Assembly: GCA_963787895.1 (NCBI GenBank)
Contig: CAWBEX010000008.1
Coordinates: 186,001-250,000, forward strand
DNA: 64,000 nucleotides
Source of the DNA: Anderseniella sp963787895
GTDB lineage: Bacteria; Pseudomonadota; Alphaproteobacteria; Rhizobiales; Aestuariivirgaceae
Direction of reading: 5' to 3'
A program made the translations under genes and the position numbers. Positions 26,304-35,180 of the stretch are shown here, piece by piece (within the stretch, counting starts at the first letter, position 1; each line of letters begins with the position of its first letter). The notes beneath the pieces are model-generated. The model was not told the origin of the DNA, did not search any database, and was given only the letters and a program-made list of their open reading frames with translations.

Positions 26304-27170
26304 ATGTCTGTCATACCAACCCGCGCCCATTCTCTCATATCCCCAGCTGTCGGCACATTGCTCGTTGCACTGTCGGCCGTGCTTTGGAGTACGGCTGGCA
26401 TATTTACCAAGGGTGTCGCAGTCAGCGCTTGGGCAGTGATTTTCTGGCGTAGCGTCTTTTCGATCGGCATCATCCTTGCCTATGTCCGCTGGAAGGATGG
26501 ACCTGGGCAAATACAACAGATCCGTCAAATGGGCTGGCCTGGATGGGCAGTAGCCTTCATTGGTGCAGCGGCTACCCTGTGCTTCATTTCTGCGTTCAAA
26601 CACACGTCAATTGCCAATGTGGCAACCCTGTTTGCATGCACACCGTTTCTGGCAGCATTGATCGGCTGGCTGGGGTTCAGGGAATCCACGTCGAAAGCAA
26701 CCATTTTTGCAGCAATAACGGCATTTCTCGGCGTCCTTGTCATGATGTCGGGTTCACTTGGCACACCCAATGTGTTGGGTGACGGACTTGGCATCCTGAT
26801 GGCCATAGGCATGGCAGCCCTGATGGTACTTATCAAACGCTACCCCCACGAACCAATGGTCCTTGCAGCATGCGTTTCGGCGCTTATGACCGGTTCCATC
26901 TCGTGCTTTTTCACCAGTCCGTTTGACATTTCAGGTCACGACCTGTGGATATTGGCGGGTTTCGGAGTGGCCTTTGCCGCCGCCCACATCATGATGACGG
27001 AAGGCGCTAAAGTGACACCCGCTGCACGAACTGGCCTTATCGGCACTCTCGAAACGCCCCTTGCCCCAATTTGGGCATGGGTCATCTTGTCAGAACTGCC
27101 GCCGTTGGCCACTTGGGTCGGCGGCGGCATTGTCCTTGCCGCCGTCGTATGGAACCTGCTCACCGAATAG
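26304..27170 (+). CDS. DMT-superfamily (EamA) transporter
   Basis: A 288-residue protein with about ten membrane segments arranged as two EamA repeats. The first begins near LLVALSAVLWSTAGIFTKG and the second near VLGDGLGILMAIGMAALMV; GTLETPLAPIWAWVIL is the usual second-repeat ending. Probably an inner-membrane exporter of metabolites such as amino acids, but substrate is unknown. It is divergent from the MOSC gene and converges on the formate dehydrogenase operon, with 10 bases between stops. Confidence 0.9.
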   Translation: MSVIPTRAHSLISPAVGTLLVALSAVLWSTAGIFTKGVAVSAWAVIFWRSVFSIGIILAYVRWKDGPGQIQQIRQMGWPGWAVAFIGAAATLCFISAFKHTSIANVATLFACTPFLAALIGWLGFRESTSKATIFAAITAFLGVLVMMSGSLGTPNVLGDGLGILMAIGMAALMVLIKRYPHEPMVLAACVSALMTGSISCFFTSPFDISGHDLWILAGFGVAFAAAHIMMTEGAKVTPAARTGLIGTLETPLAPIWAWVILSELPPLATWVGGGIVLAAVVWNLLTE

Positions 27171-27180
27171 GTTGAGACGC

Positions 27181-29970
27181 CTACTCTGCTGCCGCCATCT
27201 GCTCACCACCGGCAGGCTCGACCTTGGCTGCACAGAACTTGAACTCGGGTATCTTGCCAAACGGATCCAGCGCTGCATTGGTCAGCAGGTTGGCAGCCGC
27301 CTCAACGAATGCGAACGGAATGAAGATCGCCCCGGCAGGCAGCTGCTCGTCCTGCCGCACCATAATATGAACCTCACCACGGCGCGTGGACACCTTCACC
27401 ATGTCTCCTGGCTTGATGCCCAGCTTGGTGATGTCGGCTACGTTCATCTGGACGACCGGCTCCGGATTAACCGCATCCAGCACATACGAACGCCGCGTCA
27501 TCGCACCGGTGTGCCAGTGTTCAAGCTGACGGCCGGTAGACAATATAAACGGATAGTCTGTGTCCGGCACTTCATCCGGCGGCAGAATCTTTGCCGGCAC
27601 CATTTTGCCAAGTCCCGATGCAGTGGGGAACCGGTCGGAAAACACGATATCCTGACCAGGATGATCAGGTGCCGGGCAAGGATAGGCGACCACGTATTCA
27701 GTAATGAGACGATCCCAGGTGATGTTATCCAGTGACGGCATTGCCAGCTTCATCTCGGCAAACACATCAGCAGGTGTCTCATAGGTCCAGTTCAGGCCCA
27801 GACGGTTTGCAAGATCCTGGGTGATAATCCAGTCCTCACGTGCCTCACCCGGTGCCTCAAGTGCCTTGCGGCCCATCTGCACCTGCCGGTTGGTGTTTGA
27901 CACCGTTCCATTCTTTTCCGGCCACGCCGATGCAGGCAGAACAACATCTGCATACATCGCTGTTTCAGTCAGGAATATGTCCTGCACCACCAGATGATCG
28001 AGCATGGCCAGCGCTGCGCGCGCGTGGTTCACGTCAGGGTCCGACATCGCCGGGTTCTCACCCAGGATGTACATGCCGTTGATCTCGCCATCGTGTATGG
28101 CATGAACGATTTCAACCACCGTCAGCCCGGGTTCCGGATCGAGTTTTGCATCCCAGAGTTTTTCAAACTTGCTCAGGTTCTGCTCCTCGACAACCTTGGA
28201 ATAGTCCGGGAAAACCATCGGGATCAGACCGGCATCGGATGCGCCTTGAACGTTGTTTTGTCCGCGCAGCGGATGAAGCCCTGTGCCGGCACGGCCCGTC
28301 TGGCCGCACATCAGCGCCAGCGAAATCAGGCAGCGGGCATTGTCCGTTCCGTGGGTGTGTTGTGACACGCCCATGCCCCAGAAAATTATCGCCGCATTGG
28401 CCTTGGCATACTTGCGGGCCACGGTGCGAATCTCATCTGCTGTGATGCCGCAAATCGCTTCCATGTCTTCAGGCCTGTAGTCAGCCAGATGCACCTTCAG
28501 CTTGTCGAAGCCTTCCGCATGCGCCTGAATATACTGCTCGTCGTAGAGGTTCTCCTCAACGATGACATTCATCATCGCGTTGAGCAGTGAAACGTCGGCG
28601 CCACTCTTGAACTGCAGCATGTGGCTGGCATAGCGCTTCATTGCTGTACCGCGCGGGTCCATGATGATCAGCTCGGCACCATTTTTTGCAGCCTGCTTGA
28701 AGTAGGTTGCAGCCACCGGATGGTTCTCCGTCGGATTGGCCCCGATCACCACGATCACATCCGAATCCTTCACGGCCGTGAACGGTGCCGTCACTGCGCC
28801 GGAACCTATGGTTTCCATCAACGCAGCCACGGACGAGGCATGGCACAGCCGCGTGCAGTGATCGACATTGTTCGAGCCGAAACCAACCCGCACCAGCTTC
28901 TGGAAAAGATAGGCTTCTTCATTGGAACACTTCGCAGAACCAAACCCAGCCAGCGCCTTGCGGCCCTTGTTGTCGCGAATGTCCTTCAGGCCCTTTGCAG
29001 CCACATCGAGCGCCTCGTCCCATGTCGCTTCACGGAAGTGTGTCAGCGGGTTGGCCGGATCGATGTTCAGGCCCTTGGGCATGTTCGGCTTGCGGATCAG
29101 AGGCTTGGTCAGACGCTCGGGCGAGGTGATGTAGTCAAACCCGAAACGGCCCTTTACGCACAACCGGTTCTCATTGGCCGGTCCACCCTTGCCTTCAACA
29201 AAGGCAATATGCTCCTTACCTGACTTTTCATCCTTGCGGATGTTGTAGGTGATCTGGCAACCAACCCCGCAATAAGGGCATACGCTGTCGACCTGCTTGT
29301 CGGCCTTGCGGCTGCCCCGGCCATTTTCGTCGACTATGGTGGACGGCATCAGCGCACCTGTCGGACATGCCTGCACACACTCACCACACGCCACGCAGGT
29401 AGACGCTCCCATCGGATCATCAAAATCGAACACGATCTTCTCGTGCGGGCCGCGGTATGCCATGCCGATCACATCATTGACCTGCACTTCACGGCAGGCG
29501 CGCACACACAGATTGCAGTGAATGCAGGCATCCAGATTGACCGCCATGGCTGGATGAGAAATGTCCGGTTTGGGGCTGTTGTCACGCGGAAACCGCGACA
29601 CATCCACTTCCATCGCGTCCGCCCATTTCAGGAACGATGATTGCTGGTCATGTGCATCTTCGCGCTCTGGCTGGTCGGCCATCAACAGCTCAATCACCAT
29701 CTTGCGGGCGTTGGACGAGCGCTCATTCTGTGAGTTGACAACCATGCCTTCGGCAGGTTGACGCACACACGATGCAGCCAGCACGCGCTCACCTTCGATT
29801 TCCACCATGCAGGCGCGGCAGTTTCCGTCAGCCCGATAACCTGGCGCATCCTTCCAGCACAGGTGCGGAATGGTCGTGCCTTCCCGCTTGGCCACCTGCC
29901 AGATGGTCTCGCCGTCCTTTGCCTCGACCTGCTTGCCGTCGAGCGTGAACTTGATTGATTTTCCAGACAT
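27181..29970 (-). CDS. NAD-linked formate dehydrogenase, catalytic alpha subunit
   Basis: A 929-residue molybdo/tungsto-enzyme oxidising formate to CO2. In order: an N-terminal 2Fe-2S domain (CWKDAPGYRADGNCRACMVEI, given by its cysteines at about residues 39-54 and 68); a two-cluster ferredoxin region (CIHCNLCVRAC, CVACGECVQACP); the CPYCGVGC 4Fe-4S site (about 230); the bis-MGD domains; and the likely metal-ligand cysteine in HCTRLCHASSVAAL, with the active-site histidine right after it. C-terminal MopB-binding domain includes LSTGRQLEHWHTGAMTRRS. It resembles FdsA and Fdh1A of methylotrophs. Mo versus W cannot be told. Confidence 0.94.
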   Translation of the reverse strand: MSGKSIKFTLDGKQVEAKDGETIWQVAKREGTTIPHLCWKDAPGYRADGNCRACMVEIEGERVLAASCVRQPAEGMVVNSQNERSSNARKMVIELLMADQPEREDAHDQQSSFLKWADAMEVDVSRFPRDNSPKPDISHPAMAVNLDACIHCNLCVRACREVQVNDVIGMAYRGPHEKIVFDFDDPMGASTCVACGECVQACPTGALMPSTIVDENGRGSRKADKQVDSVCPYCGVGCQITYNIRKDEKSGKEHIAFVEGKGGPANENRLCVKGRFGFDYITSPERLTKPLIRKPNMPKGLNIDPANPLTHFREATWDEALDVAAKGLKDIRDNKGRKALAGFGSAKCSNEEAYLFQKLVRVGFGSNNVDHCTRLCHASSVAALMETIGSGAVTAPFTAVKDSDVIVVIGANPTENHPVAATYFKQAAKNGAELIIMDPRGTAMKRYASHMLQFKSGADVSLLNAMMNVIVEENLYDEQYIQAHAEGFDKLKVHLADYRPEDMEAICGITADEIRTVARKYAKANAAIIFWGMGVSQHTHGTDNARCLISLALMCGQTGRAGTGLHPLRGQNNVQGASDAGLIPMVFPDYSKVVEEQNLSKFEKLWDAKLDPEPGLTVVEIVHAIHDGEINGMYILGENPAMSDPDVNHARAALAMLDHLVVQDIFLTETAMYADVVLPASAWPEKNGTVSNTNRQVQMGRKALEAPGEAREDWIITQDLANRLGLNWTYETPADVFAEMKLAMPSLDNITWDRLITEYVVAYPCPAPDHPGQDIVFSDRFPTASGLGKMVPAKILPPDEVPDTDYPFILSTGRQLEHWHTGAMTRRSYVLDAVNPEPVVQMNVADITKLGIKPGDMVKVSTRRGEVHIMVRQDEQLPAGAIFIPFAFVEAAANLLTNAALDPFGKIPEFKFCAAKVEPAGGEQMAAAE

Positions 29971-29990
29971 CGGTCGTTCCTCCAGAACCG

Positions 29991-30542
29991 TCAGTGCGCG
30001 TGGTCGGCGTTCCCGCCGTATCCGCGCAACTCAACATATTTTCTCTTCTGCTGCTCATTGAGAGCCGGTGCGATTTCCAGATGTGCACTCAGATGCACTT
30101 CACGCAACTTCGCCCTCAGCATCTCTGCTCTGGCAATTCGTTCGCGCAGGTTTTCCGCGTTTGCAAGACCAGACTTGAACGCTTCATCCACCGCACTTTC
30201 TGCCTCAATATACTTGACGCCAGTAAGCCTCGCCTTGGCGGCCATCGCATCAAATGCGGCCTGCACCTGTTGTTTCTGGTCAGCCGTCAACTCAAGCTCT
30301 CGCGCCGCATCCAGCACATGCCTCGGACCGGGATAGCCGTTGAACTCAGCAGGCTTGGCAAGCCCCCATCCTTGACCCGCAAGCAACTGGCGAACGTCAT
30401 CATCACTCAAGGTAGATGCCTGTCTCGTCTCTTGCCCTGCATACGGTTGACGAGAATTGTGATCTGCAGCGAATTGTTGCCATCCGAACATGCCGGCGGC
30501 TCCAATTGCAATTCCAGCAGCAAGCCCAAGCAACGGTTTCAT
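29991..30542 (-). CDS. Exported helical protein with LTxxQ-like motifs, encoded between the formate dehydrogenase subunits
   Basis: A 183-residue protein. The N-terminus (residues 1-25) is a hydrophobic signal or anchor sequence (LLGLAAGIAIGAAGMFGW). The rest is predicted mainly helical, with ELTADQKQQVQ and ALNEQQKRKY, which recall the LTxxQ motifs of the Spy/CpxP family of periplasmic stress or metal-sensing proteins. Its start overlaps the beta-subunit stop as ATGA and it ends 20 bases before the alpha subunit start, so it is co-translated with a cytoplasmic enzyme. The role is unknown. It does not look like FdsD. Confidence 0.85.
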   Translation of the reverse strand: MKPLLGLAAGIAIGAAGMFGWQQFAADHNSRQPYAGQETRQASTLSDDDVRQLLAGQGWGLAKPAEFNGYPGPRHVLDAARELELTADQKQQVQAAFDAMAAKARLTGVKYIEAESAVDEAFKSGLANAENLRERIARAEMLRAKLREVHLSAHLEIAPALNEQQKRKYVELRGYGGNADHAH

Positions 30543-32254
30543 GAGACGTCCTCCTTGAAGTGCGTCATCACTGTCATGATCGGGTTCGGCGCCGCCTGGC
30601 CAAGACCACAGATCGAGGCATCCGCCATCGCCTGGGTCAGCTCACCCAGCAATGCCTCATCCCACGGTCCCGCCTGCATTAGTTTCACTGCCTTCTCGCA
30701 TCCCACCCGGCACGGTGTGCATTGGCCACACGATTCATCCTCGAAGAATTTCAGCAGGTTTATTGCGGCATCCTTCATGCTATCCTTGTCGGACATTACA
30801 ACGATGGCGTGCGAGCCAACAAAACAACCGAGTTTGGCAAGCTCACCACCAAAATCCAGCGGCACGTCACCAAGTGCTGCCGGCAAGATTCCGCCTGAAG
30901 CACCACCCGGCAGGTAAGCCTTGAACTGATGACCCTCCGTCATTCCGCCGCACATTTTGATCAATTCGTTGACGGTAGCGCCGGCTGGCGCAAGTACGAC
31001 GCCAGGGTTTTTGACCCTGCCCGATACCGAATAGGACCTCGGTCCCTTGTGGGCATCACCCTTTCCCTGAGAGGCGAACCATTCGGTACCCTTCTCAAGA
31101 ATTTGCGGCATCCAGTATACCGTCTCTACATTGTGAACCAGCGTTGGCCGGTCAAACAGGCCAACCTGCGCCACGTATGGCGGGCGGTGCCGCGGCAGGC
31201 CACGCTTGCCTTCAATGGACTCGATCATCGCGCTTTCTTCACCGCAGATGTATGCACCAGCTCCGCGTCGTACCTGAACGTATCCAGGCTTTACGACACC
31301 GGCCTTTTCCAGCTTTGCAATCTCCGCCTTTAGTAATGTTATCACAGCAGGGTATTCATCGCGCATGTAGATATAACACGCCGCCGCATCCACGCCCCAT
31401 GCAGCAATCAGCATGCCTTCCAGGAACTGGTGCGGGCGCATGTTCAAGTAATAGCGGTCCTTGAACGTGCCCGGTTCGCCTTCATCACCATTGATGCAAA
31501 GATAGCGCGGACCCTGTCCGGCGCGCACAAATTTCCACTTTTGACCGGACGGGAATCCGGCACCGCCGAGGCCCTTCAGTCCTGCCTCCAGCAGCGTGTC
31601 GATCACCTGCTCGGGCGTCCTTGATCCTGCACGCAGGGCTTCCAGCTGCTTGTACCCGCCTTCAGCCACGTAATCTTCATGCGATTGGTAAGCAGGCATG
31701 TCCGGCCGGGTGCGGCCTTCCTTCACCATCATGGTGAGCTTGTCGACCGATACGTTGCCAACATAATTGTGTCCAACAGCTGCCGCAGGCGCCACATCGC
31801 AGAGGCCCATGCAGGGTCCATGTACCACGCGCGCATTTGCCGGCAGGTTCTTGCCGAGCGCGGCAATAATCTCATGTGCACCAGCAAGCTCGCACGACAG
31901 CGAGTCACACACGCGGATTGTTATCTCGGCCGGAGCAGACTCGCCCTCCTTAACAACATCGAAGTGATGATAGAACGTGGCAACTTCATAGACCTCAGCC
32001 ATGGGCAGCCGCATTTCATTGGCAAGCGCCGACAGGTGACCGGCAGACAGGTGCCCCCACTTGTCCTGGATCAGATGCAGATACTCGATCAGCATATCTC
32101 GCTTGAGCGGCCGGCAGGCCTGAAGCAGTGCCTCGATATTGGCATGACTAGCAGGGTCAAGCTGGCGGCCTTTGGGAAATGCTCTGCCCTTCCCCTTGCC
32201 GCCGCGGCCTGGACGGACAGGCTTGAACTCTTCGCCTTCGCTGTGCTTGTTCAT
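30539..32254 (-). CDS. NAD-linked formate dehydrogenase, fused gamma-beta (NuoE-NuoF-like) subunit
   Basis: A 571-residue diaphorase subunit. Residues about 45-185 match NuoE/FdsG, with a thioredoxin-like 2Fe-2S site CDSLSC ... CMGLC. Residues about 215-570 match NuoF/FdsB, with GLGGAGFPSGQKWKF (NADH/FMN site), INGDEGEPGTFKDR, and CGQCTPCRVGC for a 4Fe-4S cluster. It takes electrons from the alpha subunit to reduce NAD+. The fusion and length fit Fdh1B of Methylobacterium-type enzymes. ATG 32254 is chosen; the open frame upstream to 32353 has no family similarity. Confidence 0.93.
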   Translation of the reverse strand: MNKHSEGEEFKPVRPGRGGKGKGRAFPKGRQLDPASHANIEALLQACRPLKRDMLIEYLHLIQDKWGHLSAGHLSALANEMRLPMAEVYEVATFYHHFDVVKEGESAPAEITIRVCDSLSCELAGAHEIIAALGKNLPANARVVHGPCMGLCDVAPAAAVGHNYVGNVSVDKLTMMVKEGRTRPDMPAYQSHEDYVAEGGYKQLEALRAGSRTPEQVIDTLLEAGLKGLGGAGFPSGQKWKFVRAGQGPRYLCINGDEGEPGTFKDRYYLNMRPHQFLEGMLIAAWGVDAAACYIYMRDEYPAVITLLKAEIAKLEKAGVVKPGYVQVRRGAGAYICGEESAMIESIEGKRGLPRHRPPYVAQVGLFDRPTLVHNVETVYWMPQILEKGTEWFASQGKGDAHKGPRSYSVSGRVKNPGVVLAPAGATVNELIKMCGGMTEGHQFKAYLPGGASGGILPAALGDVPLDFGGELAKLGCFVGSHAIVVMSDKDSMKDAAINLLKFFEDESCGQCTPCRVGCEKAVKLMQAGPWDEALLGELTQAMADASICGLGQAAPNPIMTVMTHFKEDVS

Positions 32255-32438
32255 CTGACTGTTCCACACTTTCGCAATACATATTTGCTGCTGGACCGTT
32301 TCACTCCAGCCCGCTAAACCGCAACCGATGCTAAGCTGTATGACCGCGAGCACCTGTTCCGCCTAGCAGGCACAGGGCTTGGCAGTCATCAAAATAGCCA
32401 GGCAGTAATAAATCTAATGCCAAAGGGTGTCCAGCCGA

Positions 32439-32678
32439 ATGCAAGACTTCGATCACGAAATCAACCTGACGGGCCTGCAATGCCCGTTGCCGGTACTCAA
32501 GGCACGCAAGCGGATGATGTCTCTTAAGTATGGAGAAAGACTGAAAATTCTTGCAACGGACCCGGCTGCAGAAATCGACTTTCCGCACTATTGCCTGGAA
32601 AGCGGGAACAAACTGGTCTGGTCTGGCAATCATGCAGGCGTCTACATTTTTATCATTCAAAAAACTCATGCCGAGTGA
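32439..32678 (+). CDS. TusA-family sulfur carrier protein
   Basis: A 79-residue SirA/TusA-like protein. LTGLQCPLPVLKARKRM carries the CPxP motif whose cysteine holds persulfide sulfur (about residue 15). An in-frame GTG at 32427 is an alternative start giving 83 residues. It is divergent from the formate dehydrogenase operon, 184 bases away. TusA proteins relay sulfur to tRNA thiolation or to molybdenum cofactor; FdhD in the next operon needs such sulfur, so a partnership is possible but not shown. Confidence 0.88.
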   Translation: MQDFDHEINLTGLQCPLPVLKARKRMMSLKYGERLKILATDPAAEIDFPHYCLESGNKLVWSGNHAGVYIFIIQKTHAE

Positions 32679-32726
32679 GCTTTCTGAATAATTTCGCAGC
32701 TGCTTGAACCGTGCAAGCGGAAGTGC

Positions 32727-33068
32727 TCACGACTTCAGGCATTGCCGGACGGCATCGTCAAAACCTACCAGCACATCATTGCCCCTGACAAAAACCGGGC
32801 GCTTTACCAGCGCCGGGTGAAGTGTCATCAGTCGAACCGCATCCGCTTCGTCCACACCATCTTTGGCTTCATCCGGCAGCCCGCGCCAGGTTGTGCCACG
32901 TCGGTTGAGCAGCTTTTCCCAGCCGGCACTTTCTACCCAGCGCGCGATTGTCGCCTCGCCGAGACCCGCTTGCCGAATATCGTGAAACTGGTGAGGCACG
33001 CCAGCATCTTTAAGCCATGTCACAGCCTTGCGGCAGGCGTCACAGTTCTTCAGGCCATATACGTCCAT
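32727..33068 (-). CDS. ArsC/Spx-family (YffB-like) thioredoxin-fold protein
   Basis: A 113-residue ArsC-like protein. The N-terminus VYGLKNCDACRKAVTWL places the conserved cysteine at about residue 9, and the ending LVKRPVFVRGNDVLVGFDD has the arginine-proline loop (KRPVF) shared by ArsC, Spx and YffB. It lacks the length and triad of true arsenate reductases, so YffB-type (possible glutathione-dependent thiol reductase) is more likely. Its start overlaps the stop of the CobW gene by one base. Confidence 0.88.
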   Translation of the reverse strand: MDVYGLKNCDACRKAVTWLKDAGVPHQFHDIRQAGLGEATIARWVESAGWEKLLNRRGTTWRGLPDEAKDGVDEADAVRLMTLHPALVKRPVFVRGNDVLVGFDDAVRQCLKS

Positions 33069-34219
33069 CAGGTTGTACCTCTGCGCAGCGACAGCGTGTC
33101 ATCTGAAAACGCTTCCGCCCCACCGGTTACCGGGTCTGTAAATGCCTTCAGCAGTTTGTCCAGTTCCTCACGCGCAATGTCACGAGTTATGAATACCAGC
33201 CGCGTGCGCTCATCCCCATCCGGCCATCGCGACAGGCGTTCTGGCGGGTGCAGAACATGCTGCACGCCATGCACCACTACCGGGCGGGCAGGGTCGTCGG
33301 TCAATTTCACTATGCCCTTCATGCGCAACAGATTTGGTCCGTGATAACTCTGCAAGAGTTCCAGGAACAACTCGAATTGCATTGGTCCGATCGGCCTGTC
33401 AGTTGCGATGGAAAACGAGCTGATCCGGTCATCATGCCGGTTCACATCGTGATGATGGTCGTGCTGATGATCATGATGGTGGGCTTGGGCTGACGCCTGG
33501 CGCCGGCTGGCCCGGCGGCCGGCCCGCTGCGGTGCCTCGAATGCATCAGCCGAAAGCCACTTGTTCATCCGCGCCACCCGGCTTTCTTCATCACCGACCG
33601 TTGCATCAAACAGCTTGTCGGCAGTCGCCTCGCCATTGTGCGTCGTCAACAGCCGTGCCGATGGTGCCAATGTCTTGCTGCGGTAAATGATGGCGTCCAG
33701 CGCCGCCTCTCCATCAGCGCCATTCAGCAGGTCGGCCTTTGACAGAACAATCTTGTCTGCCACAGCCACCTGGCGCACCGCTTCTTCATGTGCATCCAGT
33801 GTTGCTGCGCCATTGACTGCGTCAACCACTGTCACGACACTCTCCAAAGTGTACGACTTCAGCAGGTCCAGGTGGCCGATCAGCGTTTGCAACACCGGAG
33901 CCGGGTCAGCAAGACCAGTGGTCTCAATGATCACCCGGTCAAAAGGCTTCACCTCGCCCTTTTCCCGCCGAGCCATCAGGTCCGTCATCGTATCAACCAG
34001 GTCGCCACGTATGGTGCAGCACAGACAGCCCGATGACATTTCGAACACATTGCCGTCAGCCGTTTCCACTAGCAGGTGGTCAAGTCCGATCTCGCCGAAT
34101 TCATTGATGATGACGGCTGCATTGGACAGGGCCGGATCCTTGAGCAACCCATTGAGCAGCGTGGTTTTACCCGCCCCCAGAAACCCTGTCAGCACGGATA
34201 CAGGTATCTTGTCCTTCAT
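33068..34219 (-). CDS. CobW/COG0523-family GTPase, probable zinc metallochaperone
   Basis: A 383-residue G3E GTPase. Seen: Walker A in VLTGFLGAGKTTLLNGLL (residues 8-25); the metal motif SGCLCCTIRGDL (CxCC, about residues 66-69); a histidine-rich linker (bases about 33430-33490) with many H/D residues; and a CobW C-terminal domain. The CxCC and His-rich segment mark it as a metal-delivering COG0523 protein, most likely for zinc, rather than the cobaltochelatase-linked CobW. ATG 34219 is chosen; a GTG immediately upstream adds one residue. Coupled to the ArsC-like gene. No Zur-box was recognised upstream. Confidence 0.9.
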   Translation of the reverse strand: MKDKIPVSVLTGFLGAGKTTLLNGLLKDPALSNAAVIINEFGEIGLDHLLVETADGNVFEMSSGCLCCTIRGDLVDTMTDLMARREKGEVKPFDRVIIETTGLADPAPVLQTLIGHLDLLKSYTLESVVTVVDAVNGAATLDAHEEAVRQVAVADKIVLSKADLLNGADGEAALDAIIYRSKTLAPSARLLTTHNGEATADKLFDATVGDEESRVARMNKWLSADAFEAPQRAGRRASRRQASAQAHHHDHQHDHHHDVNRHDDRISSFSIATDRPIGPMQFELFLELLQSYHGPNLLRMKGIVKLTDDPARPVVVHGVQHVLHPPERLSRWPDGDERTRLVFITRDIAREELDKLLKAFTDPVTGGAEAFSDDTLSLRRGTT

Positions 34220-34259
34220 CACAACCTCATTTCACAACCGCGACAAAGGTTGCTCACTT

Positions 34260-35153
34260 TCAAGGCCTTTGTCGAGTACCGGTCAGGCCTGCGGCCAACA
34301 GGGCCGACAGAACAAGTGCACCCCCCGCCAACTGATTGACACTGGGCTGCTCGCCCACGAACACAACCGCAGCAGCAATGGAAGTTACCGGCTCCAGGTT
34401 GAAGAATGGCGCAACAACAGAGGCTGGTGCCGACTTCACTGACATCATGTGGCAAAAATAGCCTCCAGCATATGTCATAGCCACTATCAACAGCGCAATC
34501 CAGCCAATGGTTGCTACGCGTGAAGTTTCCGACAAGCTCATGAACTGCCCGTTGTTCAACCAGAACACAACCCCCCCAACCACCGGCAACAGGATGGCAT
34601 GTGCAATCAGACCAAAAGCCAGGGGCTGCATCTTGCGCGACAGCGCGCGGCCCGAGAAAAACTGTATTGTGGCACCACAAGATGCGATTGCAGCAAGACC
34701 CAACCCGAGCGGGTTCAACCTGCCCAGGCCTGGACCAATGGCAATGACCAACCCGGCAAAGGCCAGCGTACCTATCGCCAGTCTGAGCGGTGACAGCGCC
34801 CGCCCTTCCATAAGCGGTGAAAGCAGAAGTATCACGATTGGAAATGTAAAGAAGATGATCACCGCCAGCGACACCGGGATGTATTGCACCGAACCAAGAT
34901 AGCCGATGGAAATCATGCCTGTCGAAAGGCACATCAAAGCAAGGGTAAGCCCCGCACCCGGTGGCACCCTGATGCTGATCCTGCCTGCGATTACAACCAA
35001 GGCAAATACAATCACCAGGACGGCGGTTCGCCATGTGGTTGTTTCAAGTGGAGGTATTCCGTTCTCATACGCCAACCTCGTGAACGGAGGCGCCAACCCG
35101 TAAACCATGGCCGCGCACAAGGCGAACAAGATACCTTTCAATGTGTCACTCAT
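34260..35153 (-). CDS. DMT-superfamily (EamA) transporter
   Basis: A 297-residue ten-helix membrane protein with two EamA repeats; the second opens near LGLGLAAIASCGATIQFFSG, and MSVKSAPASVVAPFFNLEPVTS is typical of the repeat end. Substrate unknown. It lies 27 bases downstream of the carboxypeptidase gene in the same orientation, and 40 bases before the CobW gene, so the three may be co-transcribed. Confidence 0.9.
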   Translation of the reverse strand: MSDTLKGILFALCAAMVYGLAPPFTRLAYENGIPPLETTTWRTAVLVIVFALVVIAGRISIRVPPGAGLTLALMCLSTGMISIGYLGSVQYIPVSLAVIIFFTFPIVILLLSPLMEGRALSPLRLAIGTLAFAGLVIAIGPGLGRLNPLGLGLAAIASCGATIQFFSGRALSRKMQPLAFGLIAHAILLPVVGGVVFWLNNGQFMSLSETSRVATIGWIALLIVAMTYAGGYFCHMMSVKSAPASVVAPFFNLEPVTSIAAAVVFVGEQPSVNQLAGGALVLSALLAAGLTGTRQRP

Positions 35154-35180
35154 CAGCCCGGTCCTCGTGCGCTTTCCAGA

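Noticed and set aside
34219..35034. 271-codon frame on the same strand as the DMT transporter but out of frame
   Set aside because: Its composition (Cys/Trp/His-rich) is that of an out-of-frame shadow; the overlapping frame gives a clean EamA protein.
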